Positions 36,456 to 45,393 of a stretch of DNA of 64,000 nt are shown here, piece by piece. The stretch spans positions 1 to 64,000 of the forward strand of contig JAEZJG010000002.1 of assembly GCA_023415795.1 (NCBI GenBank), written 5' to 3'. Both the position numbers and the translations under genes were made by a program. Numbering within the stretch: the first letter of the stretch is position 1; each line of letters opens with the position of its first letter. Under the pieces are notes generated by a model. The model did no database searches. It was not told the DNA's origin and saw only the letters and a list, made by a program, of their open reading frames with translations. Origin of the DNA: Bacillota bacterium (GTDB taxonomy: Bacteria; Bacillota; Clostridia; Christensenellales; SZUA-584).

Positions 36456-37556
36456 TCAGGACACCGCAAGGTACGCGTTGATGAAGGCGTCTATTTCTCC
36501 GTCCATCACCGCCCCAACGTTGCCCGTTTCTTCGCTCGTCCTATGATCCTTGACAAGGCTGTAGGGGTGGAAGACGTAGGAGCGTATCTGGCTGCCCCAC
36601 TCGATCTTTTTCATCTCACCCTTAATCTCCTGCAGCTCTCGCATCTTCTCACTCTCGCGCTTCTCAATAAGCTTTGATTTGAGCATACGCATTGCCGTCT
36701 CGCGGTTCTGTATCTGCGAGCGTTCGTTCTGACACTGCACCACGATGCCGGTTGGCAGATGCGTAATGCGGATGGCAGACTCCGTCTTGTTGACGTGCTG
36801 ACCGCCCGCGCCGGACGACCGGTAGGTGTCCACGCGCAGATCATCGCTGTCGATTTCAATATCGGCATCGTCATCTTCCAGATCAGGCATCACGTCCAGC
36901 GACGCGAATGATGTATGCCGACGAGCTGAGGAATCGAATGGGGAAATACGTACCAGCCGGTGTACGCCCTTTTCCGCCTTTAGATAGCCGTAGGCGTTAA
37001 GTCCGATAACCTCGAACGTGACGCTTTTGACGCCCGCCTCGTCGCCCGCGAGAAAGTCCAGCACCTTTACGGTATACTTCTTGCGCTCGCACCAGCGTGT
37101 GTACATGCGATACAGCATCTCCACCCAATCCTGTGCCTCGGTACCGCCCGCACCCGCGTGCAACGACAGTATCGCGCCGCTGGCGTCGTAGTCACCACGC
37201 AGCAAAGCCTTTAATCGCAGCTCGGAGACGTCCTTTTTCAGCGCGGCCAGCTCTAAGACCAGCTCTTCGGCCATGTCGTCGTCCCCGCCCTCTTCTAGCA
37301 GCTCCACCAGCACCACAGCGTCTTCCAGACGCGAAGAGATACGATTGAACTGATCCAGCTTGTCTTCAATGGGTTTGACGCGTTTGTTGACCTTATGCGC
37401 CTCCTGAACGTTTTCCCAGAAGCCGGGCTCCTCCATCCTGGCCTGAAGCTCTTCCAGCTCCTTCTTGAGCCCTTCGAGCCCAAGAGCGCTCTGCGTCTCC
37501 GTCAGCAAACCGCGTATTTCGTTTATCTTTAGTTTTGCATCATCAATTTGCAGCAT
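36456..37556 (-). CDS. prfB: Peptide chain release factor 2
   Basis: 366 aa, terminates translation at UGA and UAA. The stop-recognition tripeptide SPF is in RISPFDSSARRH and the peptidyl-hydrolase GGQ in SSGAGGQHVNK. Start at 37556 (MLQIDDAK) with GAGGGG close upstream, 8 nt after the secA stop. The reading frame is unbroken, so the autoregulatory +1 frameshift common in other bacteria is absent. secA-prfB is a typical Firmicutes order. Confidence 0.97.
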   Translation of the reverse strand: MLQIDDAKLKINEIRGLLTETQSALGLEGLKKELEELQARMEEPGFWENVQEAHKVNKRVKPIEDKLDQFNRISSRLEDAVVLVELLEEGGDDDMAEELVLELAALKKDVSELRLKALLRGDYDASGAILSLHAGAGGTEAQDWVEMLYRMYTRWCERKKYTVKVLDFLAGDEAGVKSVTFEVIGLNAYGYLKAEKGVHRLVRISPFDSSARRHTSFASLDVMPDLEDDDADIEIDSDDLRVDTYRSSGAGGQHVNKTESAIRITHLPTGIVVQCQNERSQIQNRETAMRMLKSKLIEKRESEKMRELQEIKGEMKKIEWGSQIRSYVFHPYSLVKDHRTSEETGNVGAVMDGEIDAFINAYLAVS

Positions 37557-37564
37557 ATACCCCT

Positions 37565-40237
37565 CTACTGCTCCCGTCCGCAGCAATTCTTAAATTTTCG
37601 TCCGCTGCCGCACGGGCACAGCGCGTTTCTGCCCAGCTTATTTCCGCTGGAATCCACCACCTTCTTGGGCGGCTCCACCACACGCGGCGCCTCACGCTGC
37701 ATCGGTTTGGTGGTGAGCTTTACATGGAAAAGCATCGTAACGGTGTCTTCTCGTATCTCATGGATCATCTCGTCGAACATGTCGAAGCCTTCGCGGCGAT
37801 ACTCGATGATCGGATCGCGCTGACCGTATGCACGAAGCCCGATACCCTGCCGGAGCTGATCCATTGCGTCGATGTGTGCCATCCACTTCTGATCCACAGC
37901 ACGCAGCAGCAATATGCGCTCGATATCGCGCATGTTCTGACCGCCCTGCTCGATCTCCTGCTCCTTAAGCTGGTAAAAGCTTTTGGCTGTCTCGAGTATG
38001 CGCTGCTTGGCACTGCTATGCTCCAGCTTCTCGATTTCTTCCGGTTTGAACAGCGGCATCCCTTTGGGCAGAAATATCTTACCAAAGTACTCCGTCATCC
38101 CGGCGATATCCCATTCCTCAGGAAAGGTATTCTCCGGACAATACACCGTGAACATACTGTCGATCAGTGTCTCCAGCATGTCCATTACATTCTCGTATAC
38201 ATCCTCGCCCATCAGCACACGGCGGCGCTGCGAGTATATTATCTCGCGCTGCTTATTCATCACATCGTCAAACTGCAGCACGTTCTTTCTGATTTCGTAG
38301 TTGCGATATTCGATGCGCTTTTGCGCCCCTTCAATCTGCTTCGTCAGCAGCCCGAAGGTCAGCGGTATATCGTCTTCCTTGCTGACGGACGCCATAATGC
38401 CCTGTATACGTTCGCCGCCGAACAGCCTCATCAAATCGTCCTCCAGCGATATGAAGAACACCGACGAGCCAGGGTCGCCCTGACGTCCGCTGCGGCCGCG
38501 CAGCTGGTTGTCGATACGGCGGGACTCGTGCCGTTCCGTACCCACAATGTGCAGCCCGCCCAACGAGACTACCTCGTCATGCTCTGGCTGCATCGCCTTC
38601 TTGTGCTTATCCAGCAGCTCGGCGTAACGCTTGCGCGCTCTCAAGATATCTGCATCGTCGGTGGGTGCATGCCCTACGCCCGCCTCGATCAGCTCCTCGG
38701 TGAAATCCTCCGTGCGCATGTCTGCTCGCGCCGCAAAATCGGGATTACCTCCGAGTATGATGTCAGTACCGCGGCCTGCCATGTTGGTCGCAATGGTCAC
38801 GGCATTCTTCTTACCTGCCTGCGCGATGATCAGTGCTTCCTTTTCGTGGTTCTTAGCGTTCAGCACGTTGTGGCGTACGCCGGTACGTGTCAGCATGCCG
38901 GACAGCCGCTCAGATTTCTCTACCGACACAGTACCCACCAGTACGGGTCTGCCTGTGGCATGCACGCGCTTGATCTCCTCCACCACAGCACGGAACTTGC
39001 CCTGCTCGGTGGCGTATATCACATCGTTCATGTCTTCACGCACCATCGGTCTGTTGGTGGGAATCTGCACGACATCCAGCGTATAGATGCCCTGAAACTC
39101 GTCCTCCTCCGTCTTGGCCGTGCCCGTCATACCGGACAGCTTGGCGTACATGCGGAAGTAGTTCTGGAAGGTGATGGTGGCCAGTGTGCGCGACTCGCGC
39201 TCCACCTTCACGTGCTCTTTCGCCTCAATGGCCTGATGCAAGCCGTCAGAATAACGCCGCCCCATCATCAGGCGGCCCGTGAATTCGTCCACGATGATGA
39301 CCTGATCATCCTTGACGACATAGTCGATATCACGCTTCATCAGGTTGTTAGCCTTGAGCGCCTGGTTGATATGATGATTCAGCTCGGTGTTCTCCACGTC
39401 CGAGAGATTCTCCACATTAAACGCTCGTTCGGACTTTTGTATACCGTCCTCCGTCAGGTTGATGGCCTTGAGCTTCTCGTCGATCGTAAAGTCTTCCTCA
39501 ACCTTTAGCGTCTTCACAAAGCGATCCACCGTGTCGTACATGTCGGTGCTCTTGTCGCCCATGCCGGATATGATAAGCGGCGTCCGCGCTTCGTCGATCA
39601 GTATGCTGTCCACCTCGTCCACCACCGCAAACGCGAGATCGCGCTGTACCATACGTTCCTTGCGGATCACCATGTTATCGCGCAGGTAGTCGAAGCCAAA
39701 CTCGTTGTTGGTGCCATAGACGATGTCGCAGGCGTAGTTGGCGCTCCGCTCCTCCGCCGGCACCGCGTGGATAATAAGCCCCACCGAGAAGCCGAGGAAC
39801 GCATACAGCTTGCCCATCCACTCCGAGTCCCTCTTGGCGAGGTAATCGTTCACAGTGACAACGTGTACGCCCTTGCCTGTGATCGCATTGAGGCACACCG
39901 CCAGCGTAGCCACCAACGTTTTACCTTCGCCTGTCTTCATCTCGGCAATGCGCCCTTGATGGAGCACGATGCCGCCGATGAGCTGCACATAGAAGTGCCG
40001 CATGCCCAGAACACGATCCGAAGCTTCGCGCACCTGTGCAAAAACCTCAGGAAGAAGATCATCCAAGGTCTCGCCATCCGCATACCGCTTTTTGAACTCA
40101 ACGGTTTTGCCTTGCAGCTCCGCATCGCTCAGCTTTTTGAAATCGTCCTCCAGATTAACCACGGCATCCGCAAGCTTGCGTATCTTCTTTACCTTACCCT
40201 CGTTGCTTCCGCCGATAATATTCCTAATCAGTCCCAT
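37565..40237 (-). CDS. secA: Preprotein translocase ATPase SecA
   Basis: 890 aa, the motor of Sec protein export at the membrane. Walker [38 protein letters not shown]; the [15 protein letters not shown] helicase motif; and a C-terminal zinc/SecB motif, [13 protein letters not shown]. The start at 40237 (MGLIRN) is preferred since AAGGGGAT lies just upstream and homologues begin here; an earlier in-frame ATG (40300) has no ribosome site. Confidence 0.97.
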   Translation of the reverse strand: MGLIRNIIGGSNEGKVKKIRKLADAVVNLEDDFKKLSDAELQGKTVEFKKRYADGETLDDLLPEVFAQVREASDRVLGMRHFYVQLIGGIVLHQGRIAEMKTGEGKTLVATLAVCLNAITGKGVHVVTVNDYLAKRDSEWMGKLYAFLGFSVGLIIHAVPAEERSANYACDIVYGTNNEFGFDYLRDNMVIRKERMVQRDLAFAVVDEVDSILIDEARTPLIISGMGDKSTDMYDTVDRFVKTLKVEEDFTIDEKLKAINLTEDGIQKSERAFNVENLSDVENTELNHHINQALKANNLMKRDIDYVVKDDQVIIVDEFTGRLMMGRRYSDGLHQAIEAKEHVKVERESRTLATITFQNYFRMYAKLSGMTGTAKTEEDEFQGIYTLDVVQIPTNRPMVREDMNDVIYATEQGKFRAVVEEIKRVHATGRPVLVGTVSVEKSERLSGMLTRTGVRHNVLNAKNHEKEALIIAQAGKKNAVTIATNMAGRGTDIILGGNPDFAARADMRTEDFTEELIEAGVGHAPTDDADILRARKRYAELLDKHKKAMQPEHDEVVSLGGLHIVGTERHESRRIDNQLRGRSGRQGDPGSSVFFISLEDDLMRLFGGERIQGIMASVSKEDDIPLTFGLLTKQIEGAQKRIEYRNYEIRKNVLQFDDVMNKQREIIYSQRRRVLMGEDVYENVMDMLETLIDSMFTVYCPENTFPEEWDIAGMTEYFGKIFLPKGMPLFKPEEIEKLEHSSAKQRILETAKSFYQLKEQEIEQGGQNMRDIERILLLRAVDQKWMAHIDAMDQLRQGIGLRAYGQRDPIIEYRREGFDMFDEMIHEIREDTVTMLFHVKLTTKPMQREAPRVVEPPKKVVDSSGNKLGRNALCPCGSGRKFKNCCGREQ

Positions 40238-40371
40238 TATAATCCCCTTATCCCGGCTAAGCTTACGCACAGCCATAAGCTTTATTTTACCATTGAGCAC
40301 GTCTCAAGGCAACCACCATCCGCAGCCGATTTAACGATGTTTATTGAATGTTCATAGTTTGCACCGAAAAC

Positions 40372-40398
40372 AAAAAAGCCCTCGTAATCGAGGAGCTT
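40372..40398 (-). terminator. Copy of the tRNA-Leu terminator, now behind the HNH gene
   Basis: Minus strand: AAGCTCCTCG, 4-nt loop, CGAGGGCTT and TTTTT. Through the repeat it also terminates the island's transcript. Confidence 0.85.
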
Positions 40399-40401
40399 CT
40401 C

Positions 40402-40441
40402 TGGTGCCGAAGACCGGACTTGAACCGGTACGGTGTTGCCA
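40402..40441 (-). pseudogene. 3' fragment of tRNA-Leu (40 nt)
   Basis: Minus strand from TGGCAACACC through the T arm and acceptor 3' strand to CCA; it lacks the D arm, anticodon arm and 5' acceptor strand. Created by duplication at the insertion. Confidence 0.88.
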
Positions 40442-40456
40442 GCTATGCCTCCCACT

Positions 40457-40936
40457 CTATCTCCTTGCTAGCATTCCTTTTACTTCTTCACATGTATAAG
40501 CTTCATCTATACTCTTACTGTGTAAAATCAAATGACAATTGGGGCAAACAGGAATCAGATCTCTTATAGGGTTTGAAACATAATCAGGCCCAATCTGCGA
40601 TAATTGTTTAGTATGATGAATATTAATCTTCTCGCAAAACTGCTCACCATACATACTAAAGTTAAATCCGCATATCTCGCACCTCACATAACCCCCGTTC
40701 ACTTTTTTATAAAACGAAATGCAGCTTAGCCTATTTATAGAATTTCTTTCGTACTTATTCACAATAATCTTTTGCACGGCTCCTTCGGGAAGCCCTAAGA
40801 CTTGGTCATCTGATATTTCATCTGGTAATTTGTCAAAAACATCATAGGTGTCTTGTTGTATTATGTTTTGAATACTATCTTTATGGTATAGAACAATCTT
40901 CAATTTTTCTTGAACAGGAAAAGTTTTATAACTCAT
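40457..40936 (-). CDS. HNH endonuclease of the tRNA-Leu island
   Basis: 159 aa. The N-terminal ~75 residues are not recognised; the C-terminal part is an HNH domain: CEIC (first Cys pair), KINIHHTKQLS (catalytic His region), RDLIPVCPNCHLILH (Asn/second Cys pair/His). It would cut or nick DNA with a divalent metal. Its ATG overlaps the stop of the upstream gene (ATGA), so the two proteins are made together. Its stop is 15 bp from the distal repeat. AT-rich like the rest of the island, a sign of transfer. Role as a defence, homing or mobility nuclease is not decidable from sequence. Confidence 0.85.
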   Translation of the reverse strand: MSYKTFPVQEKLKIVLYHKDSIQNIIQQDTYDVFDKLPDEISDDQVLGLPEGAVQKIIVNKYERNSINRLSCISFYKKVNGGYVRCEICGFNFSMYGEQFCEKINIHHTKQLSQIGPDYVSNPIRDLIPVCPNCHLILHSKSIDEAYTCEEVKGMLARR

Positions 40937-41838
40937 TGTATGCCTGCGCACTTCTTGCATACGATCCACATATCCCCACCATCATAATATTGTTTAACTA
41001 CCCAATATCCGATTGTACCTTCATATTTATCACCACATTCGGGACAACGCATAAATGTTTTTCTATGTGAATCAATTATGTCTTTTCTTTTAAAGCTTTC
41101 TTTTCTTATACCATTTCTAATTAAATCCTCTTTCATCTTAATTATTGTGCGATTTCCGAGTAAATCAAAATCATTTACATACTTATTTTTTACGAGTTTT
41201 TCAACTATTTTGCTAATTCTATCACTAACAAATATACTCTTTTTTTCTATATTAAAAGATTTCTTTTCCAAGCTATAATTGTTGATCGAACATTTTTTTA
41301 ATTCTTCATATTTAATCTTATTCTCATATAACATTTCAAATATAAATAACTCGAAATATTTCTCATTACTTAAGCAGTGATGCCTCAAATCCTCAATCTC
41401 TTTCGAATTTAGCGGCATTGAACTATTATCCATATTATCTGAAATGTCAGCCTTGTTAATTTCAAATTCATCTATTATTTCGTTTTTATTGTATCTATTT
41501 AAAAAGTCAGTAATATAGTTAATTCTATTTTTTGTATTTGTCTTTTTCTCTTTTTCATAATAATAATTAATATATTCATTAAATTTATTTTGATCTATAT
41601 TGGGTAATTCTTCATCTGTCTTTATGAGGAAATCTATAATTTTTGATCGCCTAACCTTATAACTCTGCAATTCGTTATCATCAGTTACATTTGACATCAT
41701 AAGATCATGATATTTAATAAAAAATAACCGATTAGTCTCATTTATTTCTTTAATGTTTTCTATTGTTCCTGAATTTGATACTCTTTTATTATTAAATACT
41801 TCTTTCTCTAATTTCTTATAAACATCAATCCAAACCAT
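40933..41838 (-). CDS. Tyrosine-recombinase-like protein with C-terminal zinc ribbon
   Basis: 301 aa, rich in Lys, Asn and Ile. Residues ~60-118 look like the helical core-binding (SAM-like) domain of phage integrases. Residues ~142-265 resemble the first part of the catalytic domain: PLNSKEIEDLRHHC, then FIFEMLYENKIKYEEL where integrases have TG.R..EL (the Arg position is Lys176), then VSDRISKIVEKL. A weak box-II echo is DSHRKTF (256-262). The rest is replaced by a zinc ribbon, CPEC (265-268) and CKKC (294-297), with no clear Tyr nucleophile. Probably DNA-binding; recombinase activity doubtful. The similarity was judged by eye. Confidence 0.5.
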   Translation of the reverse strand: MVWIDVYKKLEKEVFNNKRVSNSGTIENIKEINETNRLFFIKYHDLMMSNVTDDNELQSYKVRRSKIIDFLIKTDEELPNIDQNKFNEYINYYYEKEKKTNTKNRINYITDFLNRYNKNEIIDEFEINKADISDNMDNSSMPLNSKEIEDLRHHCLSNEKYFELFIFEMLYENKIKYEELKKCSINNYSLEKKSFNIEKKSIFVSDRISKIVEKLVKNKYVNDFDLLGNRTIIKMKEDLIRNGIRKESFKRKDIIDSHRKTFMRCPECGDKYEGTIGYWVVKQYYDGGDMWIVCKKCAGIQ

Positions 41839-41868
41839 CTTAGCCTCACAAATTATATTTCACATATT

Positions 41869-41897
41869 ACCATACCTATAAGTGTATATTTTGTCAA
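41869..41897 (-). promoter_or_regulatory. Promoter of the island operon
   Basis: Minus strand: TTGACA (41897-41892), 17-nt spacer, TATGGT (41874-41869), about 30 nt before the ATG. It lies inside the island right after the tRNA terminator, so the island is transcribed on its own. Confidence 0.75.
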
Positions 41898-41935
41898 GAA
41901 TGAGGTGTTATTCATTTAGTACTCCAGTTATAAAC

Positions 41936-42009
41936 AAACAAAAAAGCCCTCGTAATCGAGGAGCTTCTCTGGTGCCGAAGACCGGACTTGAACCGGTACG
42001 GTGTTGCCA
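41936..42009. repeat. Proximal att-like direct repeat within tRNA-Leu
   Basis: Partner of 40368-40441; covers the 3' 40 nt of the intact tRNA-Leu and its terminator. Confidence 0.9.
41940..41966 (-). terminator. Terminator of the tRNA operon
   Basis: Same hairpin as at 40372-40398, four nt after the CCA end of tRNA-Leu, followed by TTTTTT. Confidence 0.88.
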
Positions 42010-42056
42010 CCGCGGGATTTTAAGTCCCGTGCGTCTGCCGATTCCGCCACTTCGGC
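41970..42056 (-). tRNA. tRNA-Leu (anticodon TAA), CCA encoded
   Basis: 87 nt with the long variable arm of a class II tRNA. Acceptor GCCGAAG pairs with CTTCGGC, discriminator A, CCA encoded. The anticodon loop reads ACTTAAAAT. Last gene of the tRNA operon and the target of the island. Confidence 0.95.
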
Positions 42057-42136
42057 ATGGCACTCCCAAAAGCGTTTGCTTTGGAAAAACTGATATAATT
42101 TCGGGCTCCTGTCTCCAGAAGCCCGAAATTGTTGAC

Positions 42137-42211
42137 TGGAGGCGCCACCCGGATTTGAACCGGGGCATAAGGGTTTTGCAGACCCGTGCCTTACCACTTG
42201 GCTATGGCGCC
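42137..42211 (-). tRNA. tRNA-Cys (anticodon GCA), CCA encoded
   Basis: 75 nt. Acceptor GGCGCCA with TGGCGCC, discriminator T, anticodon loop TCTGCAAAA, T loop GTTCAAATC. Confidence 0.95.
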
Positions 42212-42253
42212 ATATTTGCCTGACACATACACTATATGCTAGGTTAGTCATTT

Positions 42254-42290
42254 TTATCCCCCCGGCCAACGGTTTGGCTCGGGGGGATAA
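42254..42290. other. Hairpin between tRNA-Gly and tRNA-Cys
   Basis: A 10-bp stem TTATCCCCCC/GGGGGGATAA with an inner GCCAA/TTGGC pair. No T run follows on the minus strand, so it is more likely an RNA-processing or stabilising element than a terminator. Confidence 0.5.
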
Positions 42291-42365
42291 TGGAGCGGAA
42301 GACGGGATTCGAACCCGCGACTTCGACCTTGGCAAGGTCGCACTCTACCACTGAGTCACTCCCGC
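42291..42365 (-). tRNA. tRNA-Gly (anticodon GCC), CCA encoded
   Basis: 75 nt. Acceptor GCGGGAG pairs with the 3' strand CTTCCGC (one wobble), discriminator T, anticodon loop CTTGCCAAG, T loop GTTCGAATC. Confidence 0.95.
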
Positions 42366-42397
42366 AAGAGTATGCGTTCTTCGTTTGAAGCCGATAT

Positions 42398-42474
42398 TGG
42401 CGACCCGGAAGGGACTCGAACCCTCGACCTCTAGCGTGACAGGCTAGCGTTCTAACCATCTGAACTACCGGGCC
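42398..42474 (-). tRNA. tRNA-Asp (anticodon GTC), CCA encoded
   Basis: 77 nt. Acceptor GGCCCGG with CCGGGTC (one G-T pair), discriminator G as expected for tRNA-Asp, anticodon loop CTGTCAC. Confidence 0.95.
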
Positions 42475-42478
42475 AATA

Positions 42479-42554
42479 TGGTGGGAACAGTTGGGCTCGA
42501 ACCAACGACCCTCTGCTTGTAAGGCAGATGCTCTCCCAGCTGAGCTATGCTCCC
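42479..42554 (-). tRNA. tRNA-Val (anticodon TAC), CCA encoded
   Basis: 76 nt. Acceptor GGGAGCA with TGTTCCC, discriminator A, anticodon loop CTTACAAG, T loop GTTCGAGCC. First tRNA after the promoter. Confidence 0.95.
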
Positions 42555-42586
42555 ATAACGCTCGGCGTAAACGAGAACGCTGCGAT

Positions 42587-42615
42587 ATTGTATAATACAC
42601 ATGTGTCCCTGTCAA
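42587..42615 (-). promoter_or_regulatory. Promoter of the five-tRNA operon
   Basis: Minus strand: TTGACA (42615-42610), 17-nt spacer, TACAAT (42592-42587), 33 nt before tRNA-Val. Strong match to consensus. Confidence 0.8.
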
Positions 42616-42697
42616 AACCAAAAGAGCGCGATTATTTATAATTAATTAACTATTGCTCTCTATATATCTCTTTTCCTCCGAAAAGCTGGTATTATCG

Positions 42698-43312
42698 CTA
42701 TCTTCTTTTCTCTAACTCAGCAAAAACCTCGGCGGGCTTTAATCCCCGTTCACTCAGCATCACCAGCAGGTGATAGAGCAGATCGGCGGATTCCAGCCGT
42801 ATCTCATCGGGCGCGGCATTCTTCGCAGCGATGATGACTTCGGCGGATTCTTCCCCCACCTTCTTCAATATCTTGTCAATGCCTTTGGTGAAAAGGTAGT
42901 TGGTATACGAGCCCTCTATGGGGTTTGCCTTGCGGTCTTCGATGACGGCAAACAGCTCGTCTATGATCCCATATCCGCCCGAATAAACCCCGTCGCCATA
43001 CAAAGACTCGAAGAAGCACGAATAGCGCCCCGTATGGCACGCAGAGCCCTCCTGAGACACCAGCGCAAGCAGAGTATCACCATCGCAATCCGCTTTCAGC
43101 TCGTGCAGCTTCTGTGTGTGCCCGGAGGTCTCGCCCTTGCGCCACAACTGCTGACGGCTGCGTGAGTAATACCACATGTCGCCTGACTCCAGCGTTTTTT
43201 GCAGAGACTCGGCGTTCATATATGCCACCATCAGTACGGCATGCGTTTTGATGTCCTGCGTGACCACCGGCACTAGGCCTTTATCGTCAAACTTTACCTG
43301 ATTGATATCCAT
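42698..43312 (-). CDS. hisIE: Bifunctional phosphoribosyl-AMP cyclohydrolase / phosphoribosyl-ATP pyrophosphatase
   Basis: 204 aa, steps 2 and 3 of histidine synthesis. Residues ~1-115 are HisI ([26 protein letters not shown], the metal-binding CHTGRYSCF). Residues ~118-204 are HisE ([27 protein letters not shown]). Fused form, normal length. Last gene of the operon, 10 nt after hisF. Confidence 0.97.
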   Translation of the reverse strand: MDINQVKFDDKGLVPVVTQDIKTHAVLMVAYMNAESLQKTLESGDMWYYSRSRQQLWRKGETSGHTQKLHELKADCDGDTLLALVSQEGSACHTGRYSCFFESLYGDGVYSGGYGIIDELFAVIEDRKANPIEGSYTNYLFTKGIDKILKKVGEESAEVIIAAKNAAPDEIRLESADLLYHLLVMLSERGLKPAEVFAELEKRR

Positions 43313-43322
43313 AATTACTCCG

Positions 43323-44084
43323 TTACATCCTCACCGGTATGTTTTGTTGTTTGAAATATTCCTTCACTTCGTGTACCGTCATCTCGCCGTAGTGGAACAG
43401 CGACGCCACCAGCACCGCATCCGCACCCGCGTCCTGCAGCACATCCCTGAAATGCTCCATCTTTCCCGCGCCGCCCGACGCAATCACGGGAATGCGCACC
43501 GCATCCGCTATTGCCTTGGTGATGCCGAGGTCATAGCCATCCTTGGTTCCGTCGGCGTCCATGCTGGTTAGCAGTATCTCTCCCGCCCCCAGCCGTTCCG
43601 CTTCAAGTGCCCATTCCAGCGCATCGTGCCCCGTGTTCACACGTCCGCCGTTCAGGTATACATCCCAGCCGCTGCCGTCTGGGCGTGCTTTGACGTCTAT
43701 CGCGCACACCACGCACTGGCTGCCGAACTTTTCCGCCGCTTCGCTGATCAGTGTGGGATTCTTGAGCGCCGACGAGTTGACGGATATTTTGTCCGCGCCG
43801 CGGCACAGCAGCTCGCGAAAATCGTTCACCGAGCGGATGCCGCCGCCCACCGTGAGCGGTATAAATACCTCCTCCGCCGTACGCGCCACCACATCCACCA
43901 TCGTGCACCGCTCGTCGGACGAGGCGGTGATGTCGAGAAACACCAGCTCATCCGCCCCCGCTTTGTTGAAGAACTTCGCCATCTCGACGGGGTCTCCCGC
44001 GTCGCGTATATCCACAAAGTTAACCCCCTTGACGACGCGCCCCGCGTGTACATCCAAACAGGGTATAATCCTCTTGGTCAGCAT
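43323..44084 (-). CDS. hisF: Imidazole glycerol phosphate synthase cyclase subunit
   Basis: 253 aa TIM barrel; with HisH it makes imidazole glycerol phosphate and AICAR. Motifs: [15 protein letters not shown] (catalytic Asp), [25 protein letters not shown] (second catalytic Asp) and IASGGAG. Starts within the end of hisA (7-nt overlap) with GGGGGAGGG upstream. Confidence 0.98.
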   Translation of the reverse strand: MLTKRIIPCLDVHAGRVVKGVNFVDIRDAGDPVEMAKFFNKAGADELVFLDITASSDERCTMVDVVARTAEEVFIPLTVGGGIRSVNDFRELLCRGADKISVNSSALKNPTLISEAAEKFGSQCVVCAIDVKARPDGSGWDVYLNGGRVNTGHDALEWALEAERLGAGEILLTSMDADGTKDGYDLGITKAIADAVRIPVIASGGAGKMEHFRDVLQDAGADAVLVASLFHYGEMTVHEVKEYFKQQNIPVRM

Positions 44085-44797
44085 ATGCCCTCCCCCATGT
44101 TGATGGCGTCGTCCAGACGGATGGTGCCCGCGTACAGCGCCTTGCCGATGATGACGCCCTCCGCGCCTGTGCTCAGTATCTGCTTCACATCGTCCGGCAC
44201 GCTCATGCCACCCGAAGCGATAATGTCCATGCCGGTTGCTTCCACCAGCTTTCGCACCCCCGCCACATTGGGGCCTGTCATCATGCCATCCCGCGATATG
44301 TCGGTATATATCACCGTGGTGATGCCCAGCTCCTTCATCCGCAGCGACAGCTGCACCGGGTCTTCACCCGAATCGGATGCCCAGCCGCGCGTGGCGACAC
44401 GTCCGTCCTTCGCATCAATTCCCGCCACAACGCGCCCCGGATACTTCATTGCCGCTTCCGCGACCAGCGCCGGATTCTCAATCGCGGCTGTGCCAATGAT
44501 GACGCGCTGCAAGCCGAGCTCCAGCCGTTCATCAATATCTTCCAGTGTGCGCACGCCGCCGCCCAGCTGTACGGGAATGCTGACGCTTTTCAATATGCGC
44601 GCCACTGTGTCCCGATTGCAGAATGTACCCGCAAAAGCCGCGTCCAGATCCACCACGTGCAGGTATTTCGCGCCCTGCCGCTGCCACTGCGCCGCAATCT
44701 CCGCCGGATCACCGTATTCCGTCGCCTGCTCCATATCGCCCATTTTCAGACGCACACAAACACCGTTCTTCAAATCGATTGCCGGGTATATATTCAT
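44078..44797 (-). CDS. hisA: Phosphoribosylformimino-AICAR isomerase
   Basis: 239 aa TIM barrel that opens the ribose of ProFAR (Amadori rearrangement). [15 protein letters not shown] with the first Asp, [26 protein letters not shown] with the second Asp, IASGGMSV. Overlaps hisH by ATGA. Confidence 0.98.
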   Translation of the reverse strand: MNIYPAIDLKNGVCVRLKMGDMEQATEYGDPAEIAAQWQRQGAKYLHVVDLDAAFAGTFCNRDTVARILKSVSIPVQLGGGVRTLEDIDERLELGLQRVIIGTAAIENPALVAEAAMKYPGRVVAGIDAKDGRVATRGWASDSGEDPVQLSLRMKELGITTVIYTDISRDGMMTGPNVAGVRKLVEATGMDIIASGGMSVPDDVKQILSTGAEGVIIGKALYAGTIRLDDAINMGEGIC

Positions 44798-45393
44798 GAC
44801 AAGCCTCCGAACCGCCGCAGCATGGCAAGCCCGGTATCGCCGCTCTTCTCCGGGTGAAACTGCAAACCAAACACGTTATCCTTCTGCACTGCGGCAGTGA
44901 AGCGATACCCATAGTCCGCCTCCGCGATGATGTATTCATCCGGCACGCCCGCCGCGTGGTAGGAATGCACAAAGTATACATACTGACCGTTTCCGGCGTC
45001 AAACAGCGCATTATCCCGCGCAGCGAGGTTATTCCAGCCCATGTGCGGCACCTTAAGCCCCGTCACGTCGAACAGCACCACCTCACCCGGCACCAGTGAC
45101 AGGCCGGTGTAAACGCCATTCTCGTAGCTTTTATCGAACAGCAGCTGCATACCGAGGCAGATGCCGAGAAACGGCTTGCCTTTGGCGACCTCGTCCAGCA
45201 TCGTCTGCTGCATGCCGGACTTCCCTAAACAGTCGATGGCATCCGCAAACGCCCCGACGCCGGGCAGCACAATGTGTGACGCGTCCAGCAGGTCTTGCTT
45301 GCTGTCGGTAATGCGGGCGTCGAAGCCCAGAAATTCAAATGCCTTTTGAACGCTTCTTAAGTTGCCCATGCCATAGTCGATGATTGCGATCAT
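44794..45393 (-). CDS. hisH: Imidazole glycerol phosphate synthase glutaminase subunit
   Basis: 199-aa class I glutamine amidotransferase that supplies ammonia to HisF. IDYGMGNLRSV start, PGVGAF oxyanion loop, nucleophile Cys in LGICLGMQLLF, and the His-Glu pair in GLQFHPEKSG. Shares one base with the hisB stop (TAATG). Confidence 0.98.
   Translation of the reverse strand: MIAIIDYGMGNLRSVQKAFEFLGFDARITDSKQDLLDASHIVLPGVGAFADAIDCLGKSGMQQTMLDEVAKGKPFLGICLGMQLLFDKSYENGVYTGLSLVPGEVVLFDVTGLKVPHMGWNNLAARDNALFDAGNGQYVYFVHSYHAAGVPDEYIIAEADYGYRFTAAVQKDNVFGLQFHPEKSGDTGLAMLRRFGGLS

Larger units (their letters stand above)
40368..40441. repeat. Distal att-like direct repeat
   Basis: Matches 41936-42009. 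The shared sequence starts AAACAAAAAAGCCC and ends GGTGTTGCCA; the flanks diverge at once on both sides. Confidence 0.9.
40368..42009. mobile_element. Small tRNA-Leu-associated island bounded by 74-bp direct repeats
   Basis: Direct repeats 40368-40441 and 41936-42009 match base for base over 74 bp as read by eye. They consist of the last 40 nt of tRNA-Leu plus its downstream terminator. The intact tRNA lies at the 41936-42009 copy, and the insert is on its 3' side, the layout left by integrases that use tRNA 3' ends as attB. The insert (~1.5 kb) is clearly more AT-rich than the flanks and carries one promoter and two genes. There is no canonical integrase, so it is either a decayed element, one mobilised in trans, or an element with an unusual recombinase. 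Confidence 0.8.

Noticed and set aside
37535..39508. A 657-codon plus-strand open frame
   Set aside because: Antisense shadow of secA with no family features or ribosome site.
42398..42554. Additional att-like repeats at the other tRNA genes
   Set aside because: Only tRNA-Leu has a duplicated 3' fragment in the window.
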